Assembly (NCBI RefSeq): GCF_001262605.1
Contig: NZ_LGTC01000001.1
Coordinates: 3,423,001 to 3,487,000 of the forward strand
Reading direction: 5' to 3'
Length of the DNA stretch: 64,000 bases
DNA from: Pseudobacteroides cellulosolvens ATCC 35603 = DSM 2933
GTDB taxonomy: Bacteria; Bacillota; Clostridia; Acetivibrionales; DSM-2933
Shown: positions 45,801-53,347 of the stretch, one piece after another
Layout: each line of letters begins with the position of its first letter
Numbering within the stretch: the first letter of the stretch is position 1
Notes under the pieces: model-generated
Told to the model about the DNA's origin: nothing
Databases searched by the model: none
Seen by the model: only the letters and a program-made list of their open reading frames with translations
Made by a program: the position numbers and the translations under genes

Positions 45801-46293
45801 TATTGATGTCTGCCTCAAGATTAAAGAGACTGCCAGTCACCAAATTCTTTGGGACAATATATCTAATTTGTTTAACGCCGTATTTATTGAAACAAAGGAC
45901 TATGATTACTTTATAAATCACTATAATGATATTATTAAATCAGAAGATATATGGATAAAAGTATTCTATTACATTGGTTCTGTGGCACTCTCCAAAAATA
46001 TCAAAGATATAATAAAAATACAATTGATATGTGCACCAGTAATAGACAATGAGTATAAAATATTTCCTTCTATTTATAGAGCAGTTATTGGGGATTACTT
46101 TAAGCTATTTTGGATATATGCATTGAGCAGGTATGAATCAAAGTTTATTGGAGTAATATGGAAAATGAGAATTTTATTAGAAAAGTATAATTATTTATCT
46201 GATGATTTAGCTATAAAAAAAATATTAGGAGTAGTATCAAGTAATTTAGATATTGATTTAGATACCAAAATGTGGGATTGGCTTGAAATATAA
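42883..46293 (+). CDS. STAND-like NTPase with TPR-type repeats (needs -1 frameshift from upstream gene)
   Basis: The frame is open from 42883, just after a TGA, and carries no ATG, GTG or TTG before 43201. The P-loop FGDVWSGKT lies upstream of that TTG, so the true protein must start earlier, that is, in the metallophosphoesterase. Walker B is TLIIFDDMPR. A winged-helix-like region is followed by about 700 residues of alpha-helical, TPR-like repeats. The layout effector - NTPase - repeat sensor is that of bacterial NLR/STAND immune proteins (about 1450 residues when joined). The frameshift could be programmed slippage on poly-A, a mutation, or a read error. Confidence 0.75.
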   Translation, partial: KKKLVDQTFLNNTIIPDINVSDFITKIATTKSFNNFEINYSSIIKLPTDIPIIAKNISEREDTINDLITLFNDKTWIHLFGDVWSGKTYLSSLIARKYINNKIWLGLKECNSEQAYYTIYEMLSTLTCVEPMHSLEQFFNNVCTLINRDTLIIFDDMPRFTSKLWNFFSKFINECSKHNIKVITTSPNEIPFSIKQTLEEKVFSCIEIPKLSNNEILDILNAYNAPEYILNEKLLGFIAAKTQRHPSLVCALCNYLSIKEWKFNFDTLEGILNNNYSTNLESEIQSLVIESINSVHEKELLYRLSIIDGPFTFDEVTSVCNIEPIIELPMENFENIKKLWFTQESELFIISPLIKKIAEKNITLSVKRSVNLAMATTIMKRKSLSPPEIMRAIIHFSGAEEFNDAGLVLIRVLNELDRLEINSDEWSFTSLWYGMELPPKMHIKTKLCLRVLQVKCCLRIGKDINILLEDFDNLLKDYNNEYIAIYMAVVLSLKNTQKANEYFLKSVNSLNGLKILNNTDKELPEELNLESIIWITGSSINSTEDVLNWINTLKQLSTKQLESVFRDEIAEHSCFNVINLMWLQERKKENPDWILILGFLNQLTDFACEKKLELLWACTIRVRIIILAENQGNIDAAIQLAEDSIKIASENPNIQFIIKSVTGHQLIYEKRYPQAIKWLTDALAQNTDIYPYEKISTFSGLSEAFMSINNCNFQESIKYSKEAVDFSKKSKNMPDYYLVKVLGEYIITLWETGQIEEAFCPFEESVNILLSKEKDTNEWKEVFTIFGHVSGYIVESLKYGTPPDKTRDGEPYAPPYRRIFLNSHPLVVEMYNKEMDYVLAIHTYWFAEKIGKNNEAKHWAIRAYEMGIKSSNQMLLISDGFNLNIYLLNSNRYEDALKICLDCTINLVRRSKNQQTEKNFIYESITYEQEDLSDIREETEKRMLTFWAIPSLMKISTINLTDPMAAKEHAKQIIDVCLKIKETASHQILWDNISNLFNAVFIETKDYDYFINHYNDIIKSEDIWIKVFYYIGSVALSKNIKDIIKIQLICAPVIDNEYKIFPSIYRAVIGDYFKLFWIYALSRYESKFIGVIWKMRILLEKYNYLSDDLAIKKILGVVSSNLDIDLDTKMWDWLEI

Positions 46294-46297
46294 TATC

Positions 46298-46325
46298 ACC
46301 ACACAGAATGTCCCTTCTGTGTGGT
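46298..46325. terminator. Hairpin terminator after the NTPase gene
   Basis: ACCACACAGAA (46298-46308) pairs perfectly with 46315-46325 over a 6-base loop, 5 bp past the stop codon. The T-run is weak. Confidence 0.5.
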
Positions 46326-46360
46326 ATAATGGTTAAAAATGATTGAACAGGATGATGAAA

Positions 46361-47458
46361 ATGAGTGATTATCTCAAACAAAACACTTCACAGAAGGAAA
46401 AGAATGAATTTTGGCCTCAAATTGTTAGAGACAGTATCGAATTTTGGATGGAATATTATTTGCAAATGACAATTATTGGAGTGAGGTCTGAAGGAATAGA
46501 AAAGAAGATCCGGATGCATTTGGGGCGTTTTAATAATTACTTCGTTAATATATATGGACATGACAGGATATCCGCTTGTGTAAAAAGGGATGTATTGGAA
46601 TGGCAAATTTCTATGAAAGAATCCGATCTAGCACATTCAACTATAAACAATCATTTAGCTCACCTGTCAGGCTTTTTTTCTTGGGTAGAAACCAAGTCAC
46701 CTGGTACTCTCGCTGCCGGTAATCCTTGCAAGGGAGTAAGTGAACTTGGATTACCTCCATTAGAGCCCAGAGCTCTCAGTGAAGAACAGATACGTTCTCT
46801 TAAAAATGTTTGTGACAGGCTGGATCGATTCCACCAGCTCAAAGGAAGAAGACATGCGAAGTTTGACACATCCAAAGTTCATAACCTACGTCGGCCTTTG
46901 AGGGATCGAGCTATTGTTTTTACACTTTTGTGCACTGGATTACGTCGTGAAGAATTGGTTAAAGTAAACTTATCTCAGGTTAGTCCATGCACTCCTGATG
47001 AACTTCGAAACTCAAGAAAAGCAAAAATTGATAGAGTTCAAGGAAAAGGTAAAACTGAAAGGGTAGTATTTCTTTCTAATGATGCAAGGATGGCTCTTGC
47101 CGATTATATAGAAAAGGAAAGGATTCATGATACATTAGAGGATTCCACTAAATTATTTTTAAGTGCCAAGGATATACCTGTAAGGAAAGCAGATGGAAGC
47201 ATGAGTCCTCGCAGTATAAATGATATTCTAAAGCAAATAGGTCAATGGCACGATAGCGAAATGAAAGACCCCTCCAGGAGGATATCTCCATTATGCCCAC
47301 ATGCTTTGCGTCATACATTTGCTTTCCAGTTATCAAAAATAACTGGTGCCGACGCGTATGAATTAGAACGAAGACTTGGACATCGATCGCAAAGATATAT
47401 ACAAAGATATACTAATCCGCCTGAAGATATTGCTGCAGGATATGTGGAGGAACTATAA
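46361..47458 (+). CDS. Tyrosine recombinase of a TnsB/TniB-type element
   Basis: About 365 residues. A SAM-like core-binding domain (20-115) is followed by a phage-integrase catalytic domain with the first Arg in CTGLRREELVK, Lys in GKGKTERVVF, HALRHTFA, LGHRS and the nucleophile Tyr in IQRYTN. The in-frame TTG at 46343 and ATGs at 46352 and 46355 are alternative starts; ACAGG favours 46361 or 46355. The stop overlaps the next start (TAATG), so it is coupled to the transposase gene. In this setting it probably resolves cointegrates or helps integration. Confidence 0.88.
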   Translation: MSDYLKQNTSQKEKNEFWPQIVRDSIEFWMEYYLQMTIIGVRSEGIEKKIRMHLGRFNNYFVNIYGHDRISACVKRDVLEWQISMKESDLAHSTINNHLAHLSGFFSWVETKSPGTLAAGNPCKGVSELGLPPLEPRALSEEQIRSLKNVCDRLDRFHQLKGRRHAKFDTSKVHNLRRPLRDRAIVFTLLCTGLRREELVKVNLSQVSPCTPDELRNSRKAKIDRVQGKGKTERVVFLSNDARMALADYIEKERIHDTLEDSTKLFLSAKDIPVRKADGSMSPRSINDILKQIGQWHDSEMKDPSRRISPLCPHALRHTFAFQLSKITGADAYELERRLGHRSQRYIQRYTNPPEDIAAGYVEEL

Positions 47459-48954
47459 TGAACACTGAAAGAAATGTTAACATTATTGATTTAACTGAAA
47501 CAGAAAGAAATGAAGCATTAGAATCTTACCGGATAATCAAACCTTTTATTGAAGATAATATTCCTTTAGTGAAAGTTGCGGAAGAATCTTCAAAATCTTA
47601 TAGAACCCTTCTGCGATGGGTAGATAAATATCGAAAATATGGGTTGTCTGGTTTAGCTACGAAACGGCGGGCTGACTCTGGAAGACACAGAAAAGTAAAG
47701 GACGAATTGAAATTATTTATTGAGGGACTTGTATTAACAAAGCCTCAACCAAGTATTGCTGCAATATATCGCAATGTAGTTAGTTTGTCAAAACAAAAAG
47801 GTTGGCATACTCCGGGATATAAAACAGTCTATAATATCGTTAAAAATATTGATCCTGCTCTTATTACACTGGCACAAGAGGGCAGCAAGGCCTATAGTAA
47901 TAAATACGATCTATTATACAAACGGAAATCAACTTATCCAAATGAAATATGGCAAGCAGACCATTCCCTTCTGGATATATGGTTAGTTGATGATAATGGA
48001 AAACACAGAAGGCCATGGCTAACAATTATAATGGATGATTATAGTCGTGCCATTGCTGGATATTATCTTACTTTCCAAAACCCCTGTGTTCAAAATACAT
48101 CTCTTGCTCTTAGGCAAGCAATATGGTATAAATCTGATTCTAAATGGCATGTTTGTGGTATTCCAGATACTTTCTATACAGACCACGGAAGTGATTTTAC
48201 ATCAATACACTTGGAACAAGTAAGTGCAGATATAAAAATGAGGCTTATTTTTTCAATAGCAGGTGTTCCAAGAGGTCGTGGTATCATTGAACGATTCTTT
48301 CAAACAGTAAATCAGCTTTTCTTATGTCATTTATCAGGATATATGCCAGAAGGTCAATATCCAGAGAAGCCACCAACTATGAAAATTGGTGAATTAGAAA
48401 TACTTCTTAAAGAATTTATTATTGAAAACTATAACTATAGAGTTCATAGCGAAACCAAAATGCCGCCACAACAACTTTGGCAGAGAGATAGCTTTATTCC
48501 CCAATTGCCTGATTCTTTAGAGAAGCTTGACCTACTATTATTAAATGAAGCAAAACCTAGAAAAGTTCATCCTGACGGGATACATTTCCAGAACTTTAAA
48601 TACGTTGATCCAAATTTAGCTGCATATGTTGGGGTGAATGTGACAATACGTTATGATCCTAGAGATATTGCTGAAATTAGAGTATTTTACGATAATTCGT
48701 TTATTTGCAGGGCTATTAGCCAAGAGATAGCAAACCAAACTATTTCTTTAAAGGATATTATTAGAGCACGAAACAAAAGGAGAAAGCAACTTCAGAGAGA
48801 GATTAAAACTAGGAATGAAATCATCGAATTGCTTTTAGACGCAAATAATGAAGAATCCAGAAAGAATTGTATAATTGAGCCTGTTGAGAAGCCGAATGAT
48901 GTACAATCTCAAATCAAACCAGGAAAGAAATTAAAGAGGTACTTTAATGAATAA
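47458..48954 (+). CDS. TnsB/Mu-type DDE transposase
   Basis: 498 residues: N-terminal helix-turn-helix (SSKSYRTLLRWVDKYRKYGL, LKLFIEGLVLTKPQPSIAAI), an rve/RNaseH-like core with catalytic D (EIWQADHSLLD), D (FYTDHGSDFTS) and E (GIIERFFQTVNQ), then a Mu-type C-terminal beta-barrel (YDPRDIAEIRVFYDN) and a Lys/Arg-rich helical tail. This is the TnsB/TniA/IstA-Mu class that acts with an AAA+ regulator, supplied by the next gene, which it overlaps by 8 bp. Confidence 0.9.
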   Translation: MNTERNVNIIDLTETERNEALESYRIIKPFIEDNIPLVKVAEESSKSYRTLLRWVDKYRKYGLSGLATKRRADSGRHRKVKDELKLFIEGLVLTKPQPSIAAIYRNVVSLSKQKGWHTPGYKTVYNIVKNIDPALITLAQEGSKAYSNKYDLLYKRKSTYPNEIWQADHSLLDIWLVDDNGKHRRPWLTIIMDDYSRAIAGYYLTFQNPCVQNTSLALRQAIWYKSDSKWHVCGIPDTFYTDHGSDFTSIHLEQVSADIKMRLIFSIAGVPRGRGIIERFFQTVNQLFLCHLSGYMPEGQYPEKPPTMKIGELEILLKEFIIENYNYRVHSETKMPPQQLWQRDSFIPQLPDSLEKLDLLLLNEAKPRKVHPDGIHFQNFKYVDPNLAAYVGVNVTIRYDPRDIAEIRVFYDNSFICRAISQEIANQTISLKDIIRARNKRRKQLQREIKTRNEIIELLLDANNEESRKNCIIEPVEKPNDVQSQIKPGKKLKRYFNE

Positions 48955-49789
48955 TCCTGATAAAATACAGTTTCTAATTACAAAAGAATACCGTAAATTT
49001 GCTGAATTTTGTAATGCTTGTCGTCAGTATAAATACATTGGGTTGTGTTATGGGTCTCCTGGTGTTGGTAAGACATTATCAGCACAACATTTTTCAATGT
49101 GGGATACCATTGAATATTACATTTCAATCTACCATACTGATAAAGAGATAAAATGGGGTGAGGTTGTTAATAAGTATGCTGCCTTCTATACTCCACGAAT
49201 AGCTCCTTCTATACGTAATTTAGAAAAAGAAATAAATGATACCATTCATTGGTTCAACGTTTTGTTGGAACGCACTAATATGGAATTGAAAATCCTTAAC
49301 AGGAGTACTGGTACCCATAACAGTAAGATCAAGGAGAAAAAAAGAAACAATAATTTTTGTGAACTTATAATAATTGATGAGGCTGATCGCTTAACTTCAG
49401 GGGGACTCGAGGTTGTAAGAGATGTATATGATAGATATAAAATTGGAGTTGTTCTTATAGGAATGCCAGGAATAGAAAAAAAGTTATCAAGATATGCTCA
49501 GTTTTATTCAAGAGTAGGATTTGTTCACAATTTTAAATCAATCAATGCTGATGAAATGAGTCACCTATTAAAATACAAATGGAAGGAATTAGGGCTAAGT
49601 TTTGACCCAACAGATTTTTCAGATAAAGAAGCAATGAATGACATTTTAAGAATTACAAGAGGTAATTTTCGGTTATTACATCGGTTATTTACTCAAATTG
49701 ATCGTGTGATGAAAATAAATGTATGTAATTTTATTTCAAAAGAAGTAGTTGAAGCAGCAAGAGAAAATCTTATAATCGGAGACCTTTAA
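48947..49789 (+). CDS. TniB/TnsC-type AAA+ transposition regulator
   Basis: 280 residues with Walker A (CYGSPGVGKTLSAQ), Walker B (ELIIIDEADRLTSGG), sensor 1 (VVLIGMPGIEKKL) and an arginine-bearing AYSR-like finger (AQFYSRVGFVH). Members of this family bind target DNA with ATP and recruit the transposase. It overlaps the TnsB-type gene. An insertion of about 25 charged residues lies before Walker B. No TniQ/TnsD targeting gene follows. Confidence 0.88.
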   Translation: MNNPDKIQFLITKEYRKFAEFCNACRQYKYIGLCYGSPGVGKTLSAQHFSMWDTIEYYISIYHTDKEIKWGEVVNKYAAFYTPRIAPSIRNLEKEINDTIHWFNVLLERTNMELKILNRSTGTHNSKIKEKKRNNNFCELIIIDEADRLTSGGLEVVRDVYDRYKIGVVLIGMPGIEKKLSRYAQFYSRVGFVHNFKSINADEMSHLLKYKWKELGLSFDPTDFSDKEAMNDILRITRGNFRLLHRLFTQIDRVMKINVCNFISKEVVEAARENLIIGDL

Positions 49790-49932
49790 ATTGACTAAAT
49801 TGAAGAGGGGGGCAGCAGCTATTATTTAAAAAACTTTGCAGTGAAAAATATTTTTATTTTGTGGAGTATATGGCTAGTTTTACTATATAATTGATATAGG
49901 CATGGATTAAGTAAAATAAGGAGAATATGCTT

Positions 49933-50700
49933 ATGGGAACATTACATAATCTTTATGTTGGATGCGGTGATACAAGTATTATTTTGACGGATTCAAAAAC
50001 ATTTATTATTGATTGTTATAATGTGGAAAACCATGTTAATCTATTACCTCGAAATAAGATTATAACAGCGTTATTTATAACACATCAACATTATGACCAT
50101 TTTCTTGGTATGAAATACTTAAAAGATAACAAATATTCAATACAATATCTTATTTATTCACCTTATGAAAGACGTCGTGAAGATAATAGCGTCCAATATG
50201 AAGAATGGCAAGAGTTTAATAGTCTTGTAAGTCATTTTAAAAAAAATGGCAGTAAAGAATATACGCCTATGCGTCAAAGTTCTTTCGATAAGCCATGGTG
50301 GAAAATAGATGGTCTTGGCTTTTGGATGCTGGGACCAGAAAAACATATATCAGAAAGTAGTACAAGAGAATTACATGATGCTTGTTTAGTATTTTGTGTA
50401 GATATGGGAAGTAGAAGATGTTGCTTCACTGGTGATGCTTCTGATACTAGTTTAAATTGGATTGCGAATAATACTAAAAATTATTGTAATGATATATTAC
50501 ATGCAAGTCATCATGGTAGCTTAAATGGTGCTGATTTAGATTTTATTAAAAAAGCAAATGCAAAATATACAGTAATTTCCACAGAATCAGGAGTCCATAA
50601 TTCCGTGCCACATCAAACAGCAATAAAAAGATATAAAGATAATACAAAAGATGTAGTTTACCGCACTGATATTGATGGAAATATAAAATGGCATTTTTAA
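49933..50700 (+). CDS. MBL-fold hydrolase of the ComEC/Rec2-like type
   Basis: About 255 residues (ATG 49933 or 49927). Metallo-beta-lactamase motifs: ITHQHYDHFLG, CCFTGDAS, LHASHHGS and NSVPH near the end. The fold is that of the ComEC C-terminal and related stand-alone nuclease-like MBL proteins. It follows the transposition genes by 140 bp in the same direction, and could be cargo of that element or part of a defence locus with the convergent MBL gene at 50795. Confidence 0.8.
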   Translation: MGTLHNLYVGCGDTSIILTDSKTFIIDCYNVENHVNLLPRNKIITALFITHQHYDHFLGMKYLKDNKYSIQYLIYSPYERRREDNSVQYEEWQEFNSLVSHFKKNGSKEYTPMRQSSFDKPWWKIDGLGFWMLGPEKHISESSTRELHDACLVFCVDMGSRRCCFTGDASDTSLNWIANNTKNYCNDILHASHHGSLNGADLDFIKKANAKYTVISTESGVHNSVPHQTAIKRYKDNTKDVVYRTDIDGNIKWHF

Positions 50701-50781
50701 GAATAATATATCTTGGAAAATAATTCAAATTTCCAGAGGAGGAAAAGGCAGCCTTAAAATTTTGGAGAAAGTATATATTTA

Positions 50782-50813
50782 GGGTGTATCAAGACTAATC
50801 TATTGATACACCC
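50782..50813. terminator. Terminator between convergent MBL genes
   Basis: GGGTGTATCA (50782-50791) pairs perfectly with 50804-50813 over a 12-base loop. It overlaps the 3' end of the minus-strand MBL gene. Confidence 0.65.
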
Positions 50814-51649
50814 ATATAGTTAATCATATTTTGTTGCCAAATTTTTATATTAATAGTACCATCACTTCTAGTCGTGATACAATTTCTTTTTTGGCAACTA
50901 CCATCACTTCTTTTATATACTTCCCACCCTGTAGCAATCTTTGAATATTTATCAGTAATACTTGTATCTGTTACATGGTCATCCGATATAATTGTGAGAT
51001 AAGGGGTAAAATAGTTAAATAAATCTGCATAATAACCAGATTCTCTTCCATGATGAGAAGCAACAAAAATATTTGCTCCTTCTATGGCTTTTATAAAAAA
51101 ATCCTTTTCAAGTAGTTCCTTCCAAGAAGCAGTCTCGTTATCTCCTGGTATTATTACTTTTACTCCAAGATATTCAATAACAACCACAGTGCTATGGTTA
51201 TTAATATTTGATCGGCCACAGGTATTTGGTACAAACCACTCAAATTTTACACCACCGTTATTTTCAGGCTTTGTAGGATTATCCGCATCATTTACTTCAA
51301 TACAATATCTTTTTATAATTTCAATATACTTCTCTACTTTTTTACTATCAGAGCTTGGATTTGCTTTTCTTATATCTTCCTCAGTGAGGTGACTTGGTAC
51401 GACTAAACATTTAGTAAACACCTTATCAAAGTTCAAAATATCATCTATGTGATCAGTATGTGGATGTGTTATAACAAGCTGATCAATAGTCGTTATACAA
51501 TTATTTTTTAGATATAGAAGCGGACTAAATTCACTTTGTGTATTCTTATGTCTACCTGTTCCTAAGTCAATGACAAAATGCTTATCTTTAGGTGTTTTTA
51601 TATAAGCCGAACTACCATGTTGTACATCCCAAATAGTTATTTCCAGCAT
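50795..51649 (-). CDS. MBL-fold hydrolase (ComEC-like), partner of a membrane protein
   Basis: 284 residues. Motifs: DVQHGSSAYI at the start (ComEC-like), VITHPHTDHIDD, IIPGDNETASW, VASHHGRESG and ISDDH. The complete zinc-site set suggests an active hydrolase. RBS GAGGGGG. It begins 12 bp after the stop of a membrane-protein gene, forming a two-gene minus unit. The product may be a nuclease or small-molecule hydrolase tied to the membrane by its partner. Its similarity to the protein at 49933 is only at the family level. Confidence 0.8.
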   Translation of the reverse strand: MLEITIWDVQHGSSAYIKTPKDKHFVIDLGTGRHKNTQSEFSPLLYLKNNCITTIDQLVITHPHTDHIDDILNFDKVFTKCLVVPSHLTEEDIRKANPSSDSKKVEKYIEIIKRYCIEVNDADNPTKPENNGGVKFEWFVPNTCGRSNINNHSTVVVIEYLGVKVIIPGDNETASWKELLEKDFFIKAIEGANIFVASHHGRESGYYADLFNYFTPYLTIISDDHVTDTSITDKYSKIATGWEVYKRSDGSCQKRNCITTRSDGTINIKIWQQNMINYMGVSID

Positions 51650-51661
51650 AAATTTGCCCCC

Positions 51662-52318
51662 TCAATTATGTTGTTTAGGTAAAACAAATCCCATAATAAT
51701 TTCTTGTTTGAAATAGCGAAAAAATCTATAATATTCATAATAGAAAACTAAAGCTAATAGTAAAATTCCTATACAGTAATATAATTCTGCAAAGCTAAAA
51801 TACTTAAAGGTAATTATCAATTCACATATAAAGAATGAACTTAATATAAAAGCAATACATCTAGCCATACCATAAAAGGATAGAAATACAAATGCAGTTG
51901 AATAAATTAATGGCTCTCTAGATTCAACATAACAAATTACAGATCTAAAATCTCTATCATCATATTGTAAATTAAAAACCTCAGAATATTTCCTTTTAAA
52001 GTTTTCAAACATATTATTTGAAAATTGGCTTTTACTCTTCAATCCTCTAGATAAAAATGAGAATTTTAAAAAAATACTTTTTTCAACTATAAGAGAGCTT
52101 AATGTAGACAGCACATGCCCAATAAAATATGCAAAAACAGAGATAACTATAATATTTTTGATTTCCATATATGAGTAAACATTTTTCAATATTTTTGTAT
52201 TATCAAAGGTTCCTTTGAAATGATTAAAACTAACATAACTAAAAAATATAAACAGGATGCCAGGAATAAGATAACCAAATATATCATATAATGTCGCCTT
52301 TATATCAGAAATTTTCAA
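51662..52318 (-). CDS. Integral membrane protein of unknown function
   Basis: 218 residues from a TTG start with strong AGGAGG. About four hydrophobic segments: YLIPGILFIFFSYV; IIVISVFAYFIGHV; a central pair around residues 140-170; and YCIGILLLALVFYY. A charged cytoplasmic-like region separates them (about 80-125). No family is recognised. It is co-transcribed with the MBL-fold gene downstream, so it may be the membrane partner of that enzyme. Confidence 0.7.
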   Translation of the reverse strand: MKISDIKATLYDIFGYLIPGILFIFFSYVSFNHFKGTFDNTKILKNVYSYMEIKNIIVISVFAYFIGHVLSTLSSLIVEKSIFLKFSFLSRGLKSKSQFSNNMFENFKRKYSEVFNLQYDDRDFRSVICYVESREPLIYSTAFVFLSFYGMARCIAFILSSFFICELIITFKYFSFAELYYCIGILLLALVFYYEYYRFFRYFKQEIIMGFVLPKQHN

Positions 52319-52529
52319 TGCAACTCCTCCTTTATCTAAATATTTACATATAAATTATATCTGTTTATTTATAAAAACACAAAGGATTAATAATAAATTA
52401 TACAAAACTTCCATTTTGATCAATTCTGAATAATAATCCTTGCTTTGTTGCATTCCCTTTGAACTATTATAGGACAGTTAATTGTGCAAAATAAATGACA
52501 TATAAATATTCAAATAACAATATGAATAC

Positions 52530-52644
52530 TTCAATACTAAAGCAAAATCTGTATCAATATAAGTATCAAAAACAAAGTAAAATAAATTGATAATATTCAT
52601 GAATTTTGATACAATCACCTTATTAAATATCTGATAAGGTGATT
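52530..52644. promoter_or_regulatory. Probable res site upstream of the second resolvase gene
   Basis: It contains TGTATCA (near 52551), GTATCAAA, TTGATA and TGATACA (near 52607) plus a perfect inverted repeat, AATCACCTTA (52613-52622) with 52635-52644, overlapping the RBS. Position and TGATACA motifs suit a serine-resolvase res site. The rest of the 52319-52649 gap has no gene. Confidence 0.5.
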
Positions 52645-52649
52645 ATTTT

Positions 52650-53225
52650 ATGCTCATAGGTTATGCAAGAGTTTCAACACAAGATCAGAATCTTGACTTA
52701 CAAAAAGATGAACTTATCAAATCTGGCTGTGAAAAAATATTTTATGATATAGCTAGCGGTTCTAAATCAGAAAGAACTGGTTTGAATGATGCAATTGAAT
52801 ACATCCGTGAAGGTGATATTCTTGTTGTATGGAAGATGGACAGGCTTGGACGTTCTTTAAAGCATCTTATTGAAATTGTAGGAGAGCTTGAAAAAGGAAA
52901 AATAGGGTTTAAAAGCTTAAGAGAGAACATAGATACAACTTCACCTGGAGGAAGACTTATTTTTCATATTTTTGGAGCACTGGCTGAGTTTGAGAGAGAA
53001 ATAATCAGAGAAAGAACCAATGCTGGGCTTTCTGCAGCTCGAGCTAGGGGGAAAAAAGGCGGAAGACCTAAAGCTATGGATGATAAAAAAGTATTAATGG
53101 CAAGAAGTCTATTTAGTGATAAAAAAAATTCAATTAAAGATATATGTAAGACATTGAACGTATCAAAACCTACATTATATAGATACTTGAAGGTAAAGGA
53201 CTTTGAAATTGTTTACGATGACTAG
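52650..53225 (+). CDS. tnpR: Serine resolvase TnpR (second Tn3 element)
   Basis: 191 residues: LIGYARVSTQDQNLDLQ with the catalytic Ser, KMDRLGRSLKHLIE, GALAEFEREIIRERT and a C-terminal helix-turn-helix (ICKTLNVSKPTLYRYLKV). A textbook Tn3-family resolvase. Start ATG 52650 with TAAGGTGA before it. It precedes the second tnpA in the same direction, the usual order in Tn4430/Tn1546-like groups. Confidence 0.93.
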   Translation: MLIGYARVSTQDQNLDLQKDELIKSGCEKIFYDIASGSKSERTGLNDAIEYIREGDILVVWKMDRLGRSLKHLIEIVGELEKGKIGFKSLRENIDTTSPGGRLIFHIFGALAEFEREIIRERTNAGLSAARARGKKGGRPKAMDDKKVLMARSLFSDKKNSIKDICKTLNVSKPTLYRYLKVKDFEIVYDD

Positions 53226-53234
53226 AAAAAAGGT

Positions 53235-53344
53235 AAATTGACTCTGTCAAAGCATTTAAAGAACTGAAATTAAAAAAGACAACGTTTTATAAGTTGGTCA
53301 AATTATATGAAAAACAAAGAATTCCTGAGGTTTCGGGAGATTAA
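53235..53344 (+). pseudogene. Stray C-terminal helix-turn-helix of another resolvase
   Basis: A frame ending at TAA 53342-53344 reads DSVKAFKELKLKKTTFYKLV followed by KLYEKQRIPEVSGD, the pattern of a resolvase C-terminal helix-turn-helix. It has no start codon or catalytic domain and lies directly after an intact resolvase. It is best explained as the leftover tail of a resolvase gene replaced by recombination. Confidence 0.5.
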
Positions 53345-53347
53345 TTT

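Noticed and set aside
46361..49789. CRISPR-associated Tn7-like transposon
   Set aside because: TnsB- and TniB-like genes are present, but there is no cas gene, no TniQ and no repeat-spacer array in the window.
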